DNA of 12,356 nucleotides from Burkholderiales bacterium UBA2647. Its GTDB lineage: Bacteria > Pseudomonadota > Gammaproteobacteria > Burkholderiales > Burkholderiaceae_E. Shown piece after piece: positions 1 to 6,200 of the stretch. The notes beneath the pieces were generated by a model, which saw nothing but the letters and a program-made list of their open reading frames with translations, did not search any database and had not been told where the DNA came from. Every line of letters begins with the position of its first letter. Position 1 is the stretch's first letter. The position numbers and the translations under genes are program-made. The stretch is taken from contig DENJ01000055.1 of the NCBI GenBank assembly GCA_002359635.1, forward strand, positions 1 to 12,356, written 5' to 3'.

Positions 1-115
1 TTGTAGTGCTTCCAATCTCGCGCGCCACTTCGGCAGGCTGACGCCTCGCATCGATCAACTGCACCGCTGCCACCTTGAATTCCTCGGTGTATGTCGCCTT
101 CGCAATCCGCGTCAT
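1..115 (-). CDS. IS3-type transposase OrfA, N-terminal part (runs off window)
   Basis: Reading leftwards from an ATG at 115, the frame gives MTRIAKATYTEEFKVAAVQL, followed by a segment ending in PAEVAREIGS, then leaves the window. This is the usual opening of the small helix-turn-helix OrfA of IS3-family elements (HTH_Tnp_1 type), which binds the element ends and is normally joined to OrfB by a -1 frameshift. A strong ribosome site, GGAGGT, lies at 127-122 just upstream and supports this start; a second ATG at 119 is out of frame. Only about 38 codons are visible, so the subgroup and the intactness of the element cannot be judged. It points towards the window edge, away from the zinc genes. 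Confidence 0.75.
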   Translation of the reverse strand, partial: MTRIAKATYTEEFKVAAVQLIDARRQPAEVAREIGSTT

Positions 116-294
116 CCATCACCTCCGGTGTCGCCATATTCTGCTCTACCGTCGGTACCCGAAAATCGAAGGGAAGCTCAGGGACATCCCTCCGAAGGGA
201 GCAGGCTTCTTCTCTTTGACTTTGCCAACTTTAATAGGCATCCGAACGGGCCACGCCGTGATGGCCCAGGCCTTCGCGGTGGTTTGAATCAACA
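116..294 (-). mobile_element. Probable outer end of the insertion sequence / junction DNA
   Basis: This stretch lies between the orfA start and the point where the carbonic anhydrase frame stops matching its family (about 294-296). I see no gene in it. The element edge could be at about 294, where the minus strand begins TGTTGATTC directly at the family break, or at 186, where it begins TGTCCCTGAG; both start with TG, as IS3 ends usually do. A short hairpin (TCCCT at 187-191, AGGGA at 196-200) has no T-run and is not convincing as a terminator. The boundary is uncertain because the other end of the element is not in the window. Confidence 0.4.
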
Positions 295-578
295 CCATGC
301 ACGATGGCGCGGTGGGCGATAGAGGTTCGTTGGCCGATGCTGACTTTGGCTCCCGACTTGGAGTGGATTACCACCCCGTCCTGGATATTGGAATGCGCGC
401 CGATCACAATGGGGTCGATGTGCCCGTTGGCATTCATTTCATCGGCCCGTATCACCGCGTAGGGCCCAAGAAAGACGTTTTCTTCAACAATCACCAAGCC
501 ACATAGGATGGCGGTGGGATCAACAAATGCGCCAGGATGTATTTGCGGCAGGTCGCCGCGGGGGTTTTTTCGGATCAT
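231..578 (-). pseudogene. cam: Gamma-carbonic anhydrase, 3'-truncated
   Basis: The 115-residue frame opens MIRKNPRGDLP and continues as a left-handed beta-helix protein of the gamma-carbonic anhydrase type found in zinc-starvation gene sets of Pseudomonas and relatives (about 180 residues as I recall it). The three metal-ligand histidines of the family appear intact: His72 (VIHSKSG), then His89 and His94 (SIAHRAIVHG). After residue 95 the sequence no longer resembles the family and ends within 20 residues, so the later helix turns and the C-terminal helix are missing. The ATG overlaps the queD stop (ATGA), and GGAAG lies seven bases upstream, so it was the last coupled gene of this arm. Gamma enzymes can use metals other than zinc, which would make this a fallback for a zinc-bound carbonic anhydrase. 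Without the rest of the fold, trimer formation, and so activity, is unlikely. Confidence 0.8.
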
Positions 579-1162
579 GCGAGGACTTCCATTGACGCGC
601 TCAATCTTTCACCGCGTCGGATTCGATCAAATAGGTGCGGGTCTGCCCACTGTTCTGTGATGGCTGAAGCGAACTCAATGTCATTCAGGTCGATAAGCCC
701 CATGCGAGGGTTGAGAGCATCTTCCCGAAAACACTGTGCATAGCCGGTGTCTGTTTCGTGGACGATGACCGAGTGCATTCGCACGTCGGCTTCCCCGTTG
801 TTTTTGTCGGTGAGGGTCAATGCGGCATCAACGAGGCAAAAGAACAAACGAGAGAATTGCTCCGCGCTGGGTGATACGGGAATCACAACCCACCGCTCAG
901 AGTGCTCGCGCATTGCCGCAAGATAGTCCGGGGCATCCCCCGCCCAGAGCACAACGGCATGATCGAAAGCGTCAATCAGATCACGTATATGGCCCTTGAG
1001 TAGGCCGAAGTCGTAGATCATTTGGCCGTTGTCAAAGGCATGCGCTTCGAGTGGGAGTTCAACTTTGTACGAGTGTCCGTGGATAGAGTGCGAGCAACGC
1101 CGCGTGCTGCAGCCGCGCACGATGTGGGCGTTCTCTAACTTGAAGAGCTTCCGAATCAGCAA
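575..1162 (-). CDS. queD2: QueD/6-pyruvoyl-tetrahydropterin synthase-like protein
   Basis: This 195-residue protein belongs to the T-fold PTPS/QueD family, whose members make 6-carboxytetrahydropterin for queuosine or related pterins and bind zinc through three histidines. Visible ligands are His13 (LENAHIV) and His28/His30 (SIHGHSYKV). E. coli QueD has CxxxHGH; here the nearest cysteine is Cys23, spaced CxxxxHGH, with a second at Cys18. It is also longer than the usual 120-150 residues. The start is TTG at 1162, overlapping the yidD stop, with AAGGAAG just upstream; its TGA overlaps the next ATG. Its place in the low-zinc operon suggests a paralogue that covers for a housekeeping QueD or folate-pathway enzyme. 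The exact substrate cannot be read from the sequence, and the changed cysteine spacing argues for caution. Confidence 0.8.
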   Translation of the reverse strand: MLIRKLFKLENAHIVRGCSTRRCSHSIHGHSYKVELPLEAHAFDNGQMIYDFGLLKGHIRDLIDAFDHAVVLWAGDAPDYLAAMREHSERWVVIPVSPSAEQFSRLFFCLVDAALTLTDKNNGEADVRMHSVIVHETDTGYAQCFREDALNPRMGLIDLNDIEFASAITEQWADPHLFDRIRRGERLSASMEVLA

Positions 1163-1410
1163 GTGTCACTTCCTTTGTGTGGGTGGCTGGGCGGCACGCG
1201 GTCATGCCCGCCCGGGTGCAGTGGATGGCAGCACAGGACGCGCCGCAATGTCAGCCACACTCCCTTGACCGCTCCATGCGTTTGCAACGCCTCCACGGCG
1301 TACTGCGAGCAGGTTGGAGTGAACCGGCAGCGTGGTCCAAGCAGAGGGCTGACGAGCAACTGATAGCCACGCACCAGAAACACCAATAATTGGGTCGGCC
1401 AGTTCGTCAT
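1156..1410 (-). CDS. yidD: YidD-type membrane protein insertion factor
   Basis: This 84-residue protein is a typical member of the YidD (DUF37) family, a small membrane-associated protein that helps YidC insert inner-membrane proteins. The hallmark run RCRFTPTCSQYAVEAL lies at about 27-42, and the CCHPLHPGGHD block at 60-70, preceded by an amphipathic or hydrophobic N-terminus. Cys28, Cys34, Cys60, Cys61 and several histidines form a metal-ligand-like set, though no metal role is established for the family. Its ATG overlaps the cysS TGA (ATGA) and its own stop overlaps the queD TTG start, so it is embedded in the zinc operon. yidD usually sits in the rpmH-rnpA-yidD-yidC locus, so this copy is probably a second one under zinc control. 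That is inference. Confidence 0.9.
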   Translation of the reverse strand: MTNWPTQLLVFLVRGYQLLVSPLLGPRCRFTPTCSQYAVEALQTHGAVKGVWLTLRRVLCCHPLHPGGHDRVPPSHPHKGSDTC

Positions 1411-2822
1411 ACCGATTCCTTGATGGCATGTCGCACCACCTGTCCCGCGGGCGTGTCCTCCACAATGAATCCTGCAAGCGCAATCTCGTCGCGCAGCGAA
1501 TCGGCTTTAGCGAAATCACGGCTGCGGCGAGCGTCTTCTCGCGCCGCCAGTAATGCCGTGATCCGACTGTTGTCGCTCAAGGGCGCGGAGGACACGGGTC
1601 GCATGGGGCGCAGCGCGGCCAGACTTGCTTGGGGTTCCTGCTGCAACAATCCCATCATCCTGGCTGATGTCAGCAGAACGGATTTCCGGTGAGCGCGCTT
1701 GGCATCTGTATCCGCGTCGTTCAGCTCGCTCACAAGAACACGCAAGCGCACCAACGCACCAGGAATATTTAGATCGTTCCGCAGAGCCTCCAGCACTTCC
1801 GCGTCGGGTGCGGTCTGCGGAAGAGAGGCAATGTGCTCGACCTGGGCCAGGCTGTCGTAGTATTTGGCCAGCATTTCTCGCGCACTCTCAAGGCGCAGTG
1901 CATTCCAGTCCAGTGGTTTTCGGTAGTGAGTTGACAGCAGGGCCAGTCGTATCGCCTCTCCCGGCGCTTGAGACAACAGGTCGCGAACCAGCAACACATT
2001 GCCCAGCGACTTGGACATCTTCTGTCCTTCTACGGTCACAAAACTGTTGTGTACCCAGGTGCGGCAGTAAAGAGTGCCGTGGGCACAGGTGCCTTGGGCA
2101 ATTTCGTTTTCGTGGTGCGGGAAGATCAGATCCTGTCCGCCGCCGTGAATATCGATGGTGTGACCCAAGTGCTGGCCGATCATGGCCGAGCATTCGATGT
2201 GCCATCCGGGGCGGCCACGTCCCCAAGGGCTGTCCCAGCCCGGGAAGTCTTGCGTCGACGGCTTCCACAGCACGAAATCCATCGGGTCGCGTTTGTAAGG
2301 AGCGACCTCGACGCGGGCGCCTGCCAGCATGTCCTCAGTGCGCCGCCCAGAGAGTTTCCCGTACTCCGGGTAAGACGGCACATGGAACAACACGTGGCCT
2401 TGCTCAAGGTAGGCATGCCCTCGCTCGATGAGCTCACCGATCAATTCGATAATCGCGGGGATGTGCTCGGTCACCCTTGGCTCCAACTCCGGCACCAGCA
2501 CGCCCAGTGCTTGCATATCCTGGTGGTAAGCGTCAATGAAGCGGTCTGTGATGGTGCCAATTGGAACACCTGCCGCAGCTGCTGCCGCGTTGATCTTGTC
2601 ATCGACGTCGGTGAAATTGCGCGCGTAGATCACCTGTGAATAGTCATGCCGCAAAAGCCGCGACAACACATCGAACACCACGGCAGGCCGCGCATTGCCG
2701 ATATGCGCGTAGTTGTAGACCGTGGGGCCGCACACATACATTGTTACCCGGTCAGGCTGATCCGAATGCAGCGGCTCTTTTTTACGCGTGAGCGTGTTGT
2801 GAAGGCGAATAAGCGAGGTCAC
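1407..2822 (-). CDS. cysS2: Cysteinyl-tRNA synthetase (paralogue in zinc operon)
   Basis: Class I aminoacyl-tRNA synthetase of 471 residues that charges tRNA-Cys. The HIGH-type motif is HIGN at 40-43, preceded by CGPTVYNYA, and KMSKS lies at 268-272. The four zinc ligands known from the E. coli enzyme are all present: Cys31, Cys211 (HIECSAM), His236 and Glu240 (PHHENE). I chose GTG at 2822: it overlaps the upstream GTPase stop (GTGA), GGAG lies at 2833-2830, and the family N-terminus follows at once. The frame stays open to 2945 but only by reading antisense-like sequence inside the GTPase gene. The PTVYNYAHIGNARP style recalls alphaproteobacterial CysS more than the E. coli type, hinting at acquisition by transfer. 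A cysS copy beside COG0523 genes is known from zinc-responsive clusters. Confidence 0.93.
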   Translation of the reverse strand: MTSLIRLHNTLTRKKEPLHSDQPDRVTMYVCGPTVYNYAHIGNARPAVVFDVLSRLLRHDYSQVIYARNFTDVDDKINAAAAAAGVPIGTITDRFIDAYHQDMQALGVLVPELEPRVTEHIPAIIELIGELIERGHAYLEQGHVLFHVPSYPEYGKLSGRRTEDMLAGARVEVAPYKRDPMDFVLWKPSTQDFPGWDSPWGRGRPGWHIECSAMIGQHLGHTIDIHGGGQDLIFPHHENEIAQGTCAHGTLYCRTWVHNSFVTVEGQKMSKSLGNVLLVRDLLSQAPGEAIRLALLSTHYRKPLDWNALRLESAREMLAKYYDSLAQVEHIASLPQTAPDAEVLEALRNDLNIPGALVRLRVLVSELNDADTDAKRAHRKSVLLTSARMMGLLQQEPQASLAALRPMRPVSSAPLSDNSRITALLAAREDARRSRDFAKADSLRDEIALAGFIVEDTPAGQVVRHAIKESV

Positions 2823-3961
2823 GCTGGCACTCCGTCTGCTTTGGATGCAAGCTGCCGAAAAGCATGAAAAGTCTTCTCGATAACGTCTTTGTCGACATCG
2901 CGAGTAATGAACACCAAGCGCGAGCGACGATCCTCGCTGGGCCAAGCGGGCAAGGTGACCGGTGAGTGAAAAATGTGTTGCACGCCATGGATGACCACCG
3001 GTAAGGGATTACCTTCGACGTTGAGAATACCCTTGACCCGCAGAATATTGCTGCCCACAAAGCTCATGAGTATTTCAAGCCAGGCTGCGAGTGTTTCGTC
3101 AGAAATGGGATCGTCAATCGCAAAACAGAAGGCATGAATATGGTCGTTGTGCCGATTCACGTCATGCGAGTGAGTCACGCTGGCATGAGTAACTTGTGGC
3201 TGCAATATCAAGGGCGGTTGCCCGATAGCCTGCGGTCGTGCAACAGGCACGAAAGCGACACTTGAATACGCTTCTTCTTTGAGCCAACGCGCCACATCGG
3301 CCGTTTTACCCGTGGCAGTAAACAGCCCGAGATGGAGTATTTTCCGGGCCTCAATCTCACCATTGCTTACTGGCCAACGCGCTGCAGCCGGATTCAGTTC
3401 ATTGAGCCGATGAAGCAGCGCATCTCGTTGTCCATCTGTCACCAGATCCAACTTCGTTAACAGCAGTACATCCGCCATCGCAGCTTGCTTAACCGCTTCT
3501 TGCTGGTGATCCAGTGTTTCCATGCCGGTGGCCATGTCCACTGTGGTGACGATGCCATCCAAGCGGTATTTGGGAGCGATTTGCGGGTGGGTCATCAAGG
3601 TATGAATGATTGGAGCCGGGTCAGCCAATCCAGTCGTTTCAATCAGCACACGTTGAAACTGCCGTTGACCATCCCGCGAAAATCGCCAGGTGATGTCACG
3701 CAGCGTCTTGACCAAATCACCACGAATGCTGCAGCACACGCAACCACTGTCCATCTCCATCAACAGGTTCTCGGTGCTATGCGCAACCAACATGTGATCA
3801 AGGGCCATCTCGCCGAATTCATTGATGATCACCAAGGCATCGGCCATTTCGGGTTGGCGCACGAGATGATTCAATGCCGTGGTCTTGCCGCTGCCCAAAA
3901 AGCCAGTCAGGAGGGTCACAGGTATCAACTCAGAAATCACCTCAGTCGTCATGCGTTTCAT
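2819..3961 (-). CDS. COG0523 (CobW/ZigA-like) metal-chaperone GTPase 1
   Basis: A 380-residue G3E-family GTPase thought to deliver metal, here probably zinc, to client proteins. Walker A GFLGSGKTT lies at 20-28, the metal-binding CxCC motif CVCC at 74-77, the Walker B-like ETTG at 108-111, and TKLD (in place of NKxD) at 169-172. The C-terminal CobW_C part begins after a histidine-rich linker at about 259-276 (THASVTHSHDVNRHNDHIH), a likely extra metal site. I prefer ATG at 3961, with GAAGAG a short distance upstream; an ATG at 3952 is possible, and the frame is open to 3997 without a good ribosome site. It starts 36 bases after the zinc-ribbon gene stop and overlaps cysS. It differs clearly from the GTPase on the plus strand, so this is not a recent duplication. 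Confidence 0.92.
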   Translation of the reverse strand: MKRMTTEVISELIPVTLLTGFLGSGKTTALNHLVRQPEMADALVIINEFGEMALDHMLVAHSTENLLMEMDSGCVCCSIRGDLVKTLRDITWRFSRDGQRQFQRVLIETTGLADPAPIIHTLMTHPQIAPKYRLDGIVTTVDMATGMETLDHQQEAVKQAAMADVLLLTKLDLVTDGQRDALLHRLNELNPAAARWPVSNGEIEARKILHLGLFTATGKTADVARWLKEEAYSSVAFVPVARPQAIGQPPLILQPQVTHASVTHSHDVNRHNDHIHAFCFAIDDPISDETLAAWLEILMSFVGSNILRVKGILNVEGNPLPVVIHGVQHIFHSPVTLPAWPSEDRRSRLVFITRDVDKDVIEKTFHAFRQLASKADGVPA

Positions 3962-3997
3962 AGTTTCGCTCTTCAAAGAAGGAAATGCCGGGAACAA

Positions 3998-4271
3998 TCA
4001 CGGGAAGATGTACTCAGGCCCCATGCCTGCTGTCTTTTCGTACACACCTTTTCCAGCACGCTTGTATTGGACAAATCCAGCTCGCTCAATGTCGGTAGGC
4101 TTGATCCGCGATGAACCTGTAACAGCCACGGCACAAATCTCCCGATGTACAGCCGCACCACAGGTGGGGCACTGAGCAAACGCAGGCTCGCTCATCTTCT
4201 GCATGACATCGAAGCGACCGGAACAGCTTTCGCACCGTCCGCTGTTGGCGCGCGTACTGATAAATCGGCAT
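3998..4271 (-). pseudogene. FmdB-like zinc-ribbon protein, frame disrupted
   Basis: From an ATG at 4271 the frame gives MPIYQYA, the signature start of FmdB-family regulatory zinc ribbons, then becomes nonsense (RQQRTVRKLF). The next frame, open without a start codon, supplies the rest: CESC, then GRFDVMQKMSEPAFAQCPTCGAAVHR, and it ends at 3998 (fragment written only to show the order; the key elements are CESC, QKMSEP and CPTC). Joining the frames gives a four-cysteine ribbon of about 90 residues. The switch falls at a GCGCGC run near 4252-4258; loss of one GC unit or gain of one base would cause it. Possible explanations are a pseudogene, a sequencing error or a programmed frameshift. There is no good Shine-Dalgarno site, but the gene lies between zur and the GTPase in the same direction. 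Confidence 0.65.
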
Positions 4272-4344
4272 AGGCTGTAACTTGTTCAAGGGGTGTTGGT
4301 TTTTGCGACCGAAGTTGCGAGCGCAGCTACAAAGTGCTTACAAC

Positions 4345-4755
4345 TCATACATGCCTGCGCATTCCGGTTGGCGAGCACCTTGGCTTGACGGAACATTCGT
4401 CACATCGACCATAGAGCGTCAGCTCATGGTGTTCAACGGTAAACCCTTTAGGCGCGATTTGAGCCAGGTCACCTGGACAGTCATGCACGTCGAAGACACG
4501 CTTGCACTCATTGCACTGAAAGTGATGATGGTGCGCATGCCTAGCTGACTCATACCGGGCCCTGTCGCCAGGCAGGGTAACCACGGCGATTTCGCCTTCA
4601 TCAAGCAGACTTTTTAAGGCCCGATAGACCGTGGCTTGACTAAGGCCTGGAACCTGTGACTTCGCAGCATCCAGCACTTCTTGTGGTGACAGCGGCCGCC
4701 CCGCTGCCTCAATGGTGGCTCGAATTGCTGTGCGCTGACGTGTGGAACGTTCCAT
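4345..4755 (-). CDS. zur: Zinc uptake regulator, Fur family
   Basis: A 136-residue Fur-family repressor. The winged-helix part has the family run SQATVYRALKSLLDEGEI at about 39-56 (recognition helix). The dimer domain holds two structural-zinc pairs, CNEC at 81-84 and CDEC at 118-121, and a histidine cluster HAHHHH at 73-78 with His91 and Glu111 as sensor-site candidates. I start at ATG 4755, with AAAGAGA just upstream; the frame is open to 4836 but those extra residues cover the promoter region. The regulator opens the minus arm and is divergent from the second GTPase, sharing its control region, so autoregulation is likely. Fur and PerR members look similar, but the gene content (zinc importer, COG0523 proteins, zinc-enzyme paralogues) makes Zur the best call. 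Confidence 0.92.
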   Translation of the reverse strand: MERSTRQRTAIRATIEAAGRPLSPQEVLDAAKSQVPGLSQATVYRALKSLLDEGEIAVVTLPGDRARYESARHAHHHHFQCNECKRVFDVHDCPGDLAQIAPKGFTVEHHELTLYGRCDECSVKPRCSPTGMRRHV

Positions 4756-4774
4756 AGAGTCTCTTTCGGGAAAG

Positions 4775-4801
4775 TTGCGACACCATTTCGAATGGTATAC
4801 T
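4775..4801 (+). promoter_or_regulatory. Candidate promoter of the plus-strand arm
   Basis: TTGCGA at 4775-4780 and TATACT at 4796-4801 are separated by 15 bases, a little short for a sigma-70 promoter but with a very good -10 element. It lies 37 bases before the GTPase ATG and overlaps the palindrome at 4791-4804, as expected for a repressed promoter. On the other strand, TTGCTA and TAGTAT about 18 bases apart could drive zur. No transcript start can be fixed from sequence alone. Confidence 0.5.
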
Positions 4802-4804
4802 ATT
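4791..4804. promoter_or_regulatory. Candidate Zur operator 1 (palindrome over the -10)
   Basis: AATGGTA/TACTATT is a 7+7 base palindrome with one mismatch, AT-rich in a GC-rich surrounding and lying on the -10 element. Its form resembles the AATGTTATA-type Zur sites of proteobacteria. It sits midway between the two divergent starts, so a bound dimer could block both directions. Confidence 0.55.
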
Positions 4805-4807
4805 GAG

Positions 4808-4821
4808 AATGATTTGTCATT
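4808..4821. promoter_or_regulatory. Candidate Zur/Fur-like operator 2
   Basis: AATGA-TTTG-TCATT is a perfect 5+5 inverted repeat that begins four bases after operator 1. The wider stretch GAGAATGATTTGTCATTAG is close in form to classical Fur-family boxes. Two adjacent sites suggest two dimers binding side by side; which Fur-family protein prefers this one cannot be told from the sequence. Confidence 0.5.
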
Positions 4822-4838
4822 AGCAACAAGGAGCAAAA

Positions 4839-6065
4839 ATGGTCGTTAAGTCCCTGCTTCCCGTGACTGTACTGTCTGGCTTTCTGGGTGCTGGAAAAAC
4901 CACTTTGTTAAACCATGTGCTTCGTAATCGTGAAGGCCTGCGGGTCGCGGTCATCGTCAACGACATGAGCGAGGTGAACATCGACGCCTCCATCGTGGGC
5001 CGCGAAGGTCAGTTGTCACGTACTGACGAAAAATTGGTAGAGATGAGCAACGGCTGCATCTGTTGCACGCTGCGCGCAGACCTTCTGCTGGAGGTCAAGC
5101 GCTTGGCGGCTGAAGGTCGCTTCGACTACTTGCTGATCGAGTCCACCGGGATTGGCGAGCCGTTGCCCGTGGCAGCCACCTTCGACTTCACAACCGAAGA
5201 AGGCGAGTCGCTCAATGATGTGGCACGCATCGACACCATGGTGACCGTGGTGGACGCTTTCAACCTGCTGGCCGACTACAGCAGCACCGATCTGCTCAGC
5301 CAGCGTGGTGAGGTGGCTGGCGATGAGGACAACCGCAGTCTGGCCGGACTGCTCACCGACCAGATCGAGTTCGCCGACGTGGTAGTGGTCAACAAGATTG
5401 ACAAGGTTGATGCCACCCGCCGAGACGAGGTTGCCGCTGTCGTCAAAGCACTGAATCCGACCGCTGACATCATCTATGCGGACCACGGCCGCATCCCACT
5501 GAAAGCCATTTTGGCCACCGGCAAGTTCGACCTTGAGCGCGCTAGTGCTATGCCCGGCTGGGCGCGCGAGCTTGAAGGACTGCACACGCCCGAGACCGAA
5601 GCCTATGGCATCACCAGCTTCGTGCTGCGCAGCCATGAGCCCCTGCATCCGTGGCGCTTCTCCACCTTCATGGACATGCCCCTTCCAGGACTGATCCGGG
5701 CCAAGGGCTACGTGTGGTTGGCCAGCCGTCCTGAGTGGGTGGTGAACTACTCGCGTGCCGGCAACACCGCGACGCACGAGCCCGTGGGGCGTTGGTGGGC
5801 GGCTGCGCCACGCGAGCGCTGGCCCGGCAAGGGTACGCCCGAGCGGCAGAACATCGATGCACGGTGGAAGGAGCCCTTTGGCGATCGGCTCAACGAAGTG
5901 GTCTTCATCAGCCGAAACATGGACCGTGCAGCCATCGAAGAGGCTTGGAAAGCAATGCACCTGAACTTCACCGAAACGCGCAAGGGGATGAAGGCGTGGC
6001 GTGAACTTCGCGACCCATTCCCAGTTTGGCAGCAATCACAAACGCGGCAGGAAGCGCTTGCATGA
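4839..6065 (+). CDS. zigA: COG0523 (ZigA/YciC-like) zinc-chaperone GTPase 2
   Basis: A 408-residue G3E GTPase of the longer ZigA/YciC-type subgroup linked to zinc starvation. Walker A GFLGAGKTT lies at 14-22, CICC at 73-76, ESTGIGEP at 101-108 and NKID at 185-188. The CobW_C region follows, with HEPLHPWRF and a Trp-rich tail (SRPEWVVNYS, GRWWAA) typical of this subgroup. The start is firm: AAGGAG at 4828-4833, then ATG at 4839. It is first in the plus arm, directly behind the palindromic operators, so it should be among the most strongly zinc-controlled genes here. Its TGA overlaps the ATG of the small membrane protein. The gene symbol is by family resemblance only. Confidence 0.93.
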   Translation: MVVKSLLPVTVLSGFLGAGKTTLLNHVLRNREGLRVAVIVNDMSEVNIDASIVGREGQLSRTDEKLVEMSNGCICCTLRADLLLEVKRLAAEGRFDYLLIESTGIGEPLPVAATFDFTTEEGESLNDVARIDTMVTVVDAFNLLADYSSTDLLSQRGEVAGDEDNRSLAGLLTDQIEFADVVVVNKIDKVDATRRDEVAAVVKALNPTADIIYADHGRIPLKAILATGKFDLERASAMPGWARELEGLHTPETEAYGITSFVLRSHEPLHPWRFSTFMDMPLPGLIRAKGYVWLASRPEWVVNYSRAGNTATHEPVGRWWAAAPRERWPGKGTPERQNIDARWKEPFGDRLNEVVFISRNMDRAAIEEAWKAMHLNFTETRKGMKAWRELRDPFPVWQQSQTRQEALA

Positions 6066-6190
6066 TGCGTTCGCGGCAGCCACGTCTGGCAGTCATGAGC
6101 GTTTTGATGAGCAGCGCTGCCATTCGCCTGTCGGGTGCACTGGCGATTGTCGCCATGCTATGGCTGGCCGTTGCATGGGCGTTGATGTGA
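6062..6190 (+). CDS. Small membrane protein of 42 residues, unknown
   Basis: The frame starts with ATGATG at 6062, overlapping the GTPase stop (ATGA), and ends TGA at 6188-6190, ten bases before znuC. The product opens MMRSRQPRLAVM (basic) and continues with a hydrophobic run, ALAIVAMLWLAVAWALM, at about 26-42, so it is predicted to be a single-span inner-membrane protein with its basic end in the cytoplasm. I do not recognise a family. Coupling to the GTPase and closeness to znuC fill an otherwise 135-base gap in a tightly packed operon, which supports it as a real gene. It might touch the importer or the GTPase; that is speculation. It lacks Cys and His, so it is not itself an obvious metal binder. 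Confidence 0.6.
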   Translation: MMRSRQPRLAVMSVLMSSAAIRLSGALAIVAMLWLAVAWALM

Positions 6191-6200
6191 ATCTGTCCAC

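Noticed and set aside
187..200. Hairpin TCCCT-CCGA-AGGGA as terminator of the minus arm
   Set aside because: The stem has only five pairs, no T-run follows on either strand, and it lies in DNA that is probably part of the insertion sequence.
1625..2431. 268-codon plus-strand frame inside cysS
   Set aside because: It lies fully opposite a well-conserved synthetase with HIGH and KMSKS motifs; its product is Arg/Pro/Ser-rich without family features.
4086..4289. Separate 67-residue gene in the MPIYQYA frame
   Set aside because: Only its first residues fit the FmdB family; the rest is the wrong frame of the zinc ribbon, so it is better treated as the 5' part of a frameshifted gene.
4272..4344. 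A separate promoter or Zur box between zur and the zinc-ribbon gene
   Set aside because: I found no AT-rich palindrome or convincing -35/-10 pair; TTGCGA occurs twice as a direct repeat only. Read-through from zur is simpler.
5016..6035. Long open frame of 339 codons on the minus strand opposite the second GTPase
   Set aside because: It is a GC-rich antisense shadow: the plus-strand protein has every GTPase motif and a strong ribosome site, while the minus frame resembles nothing.
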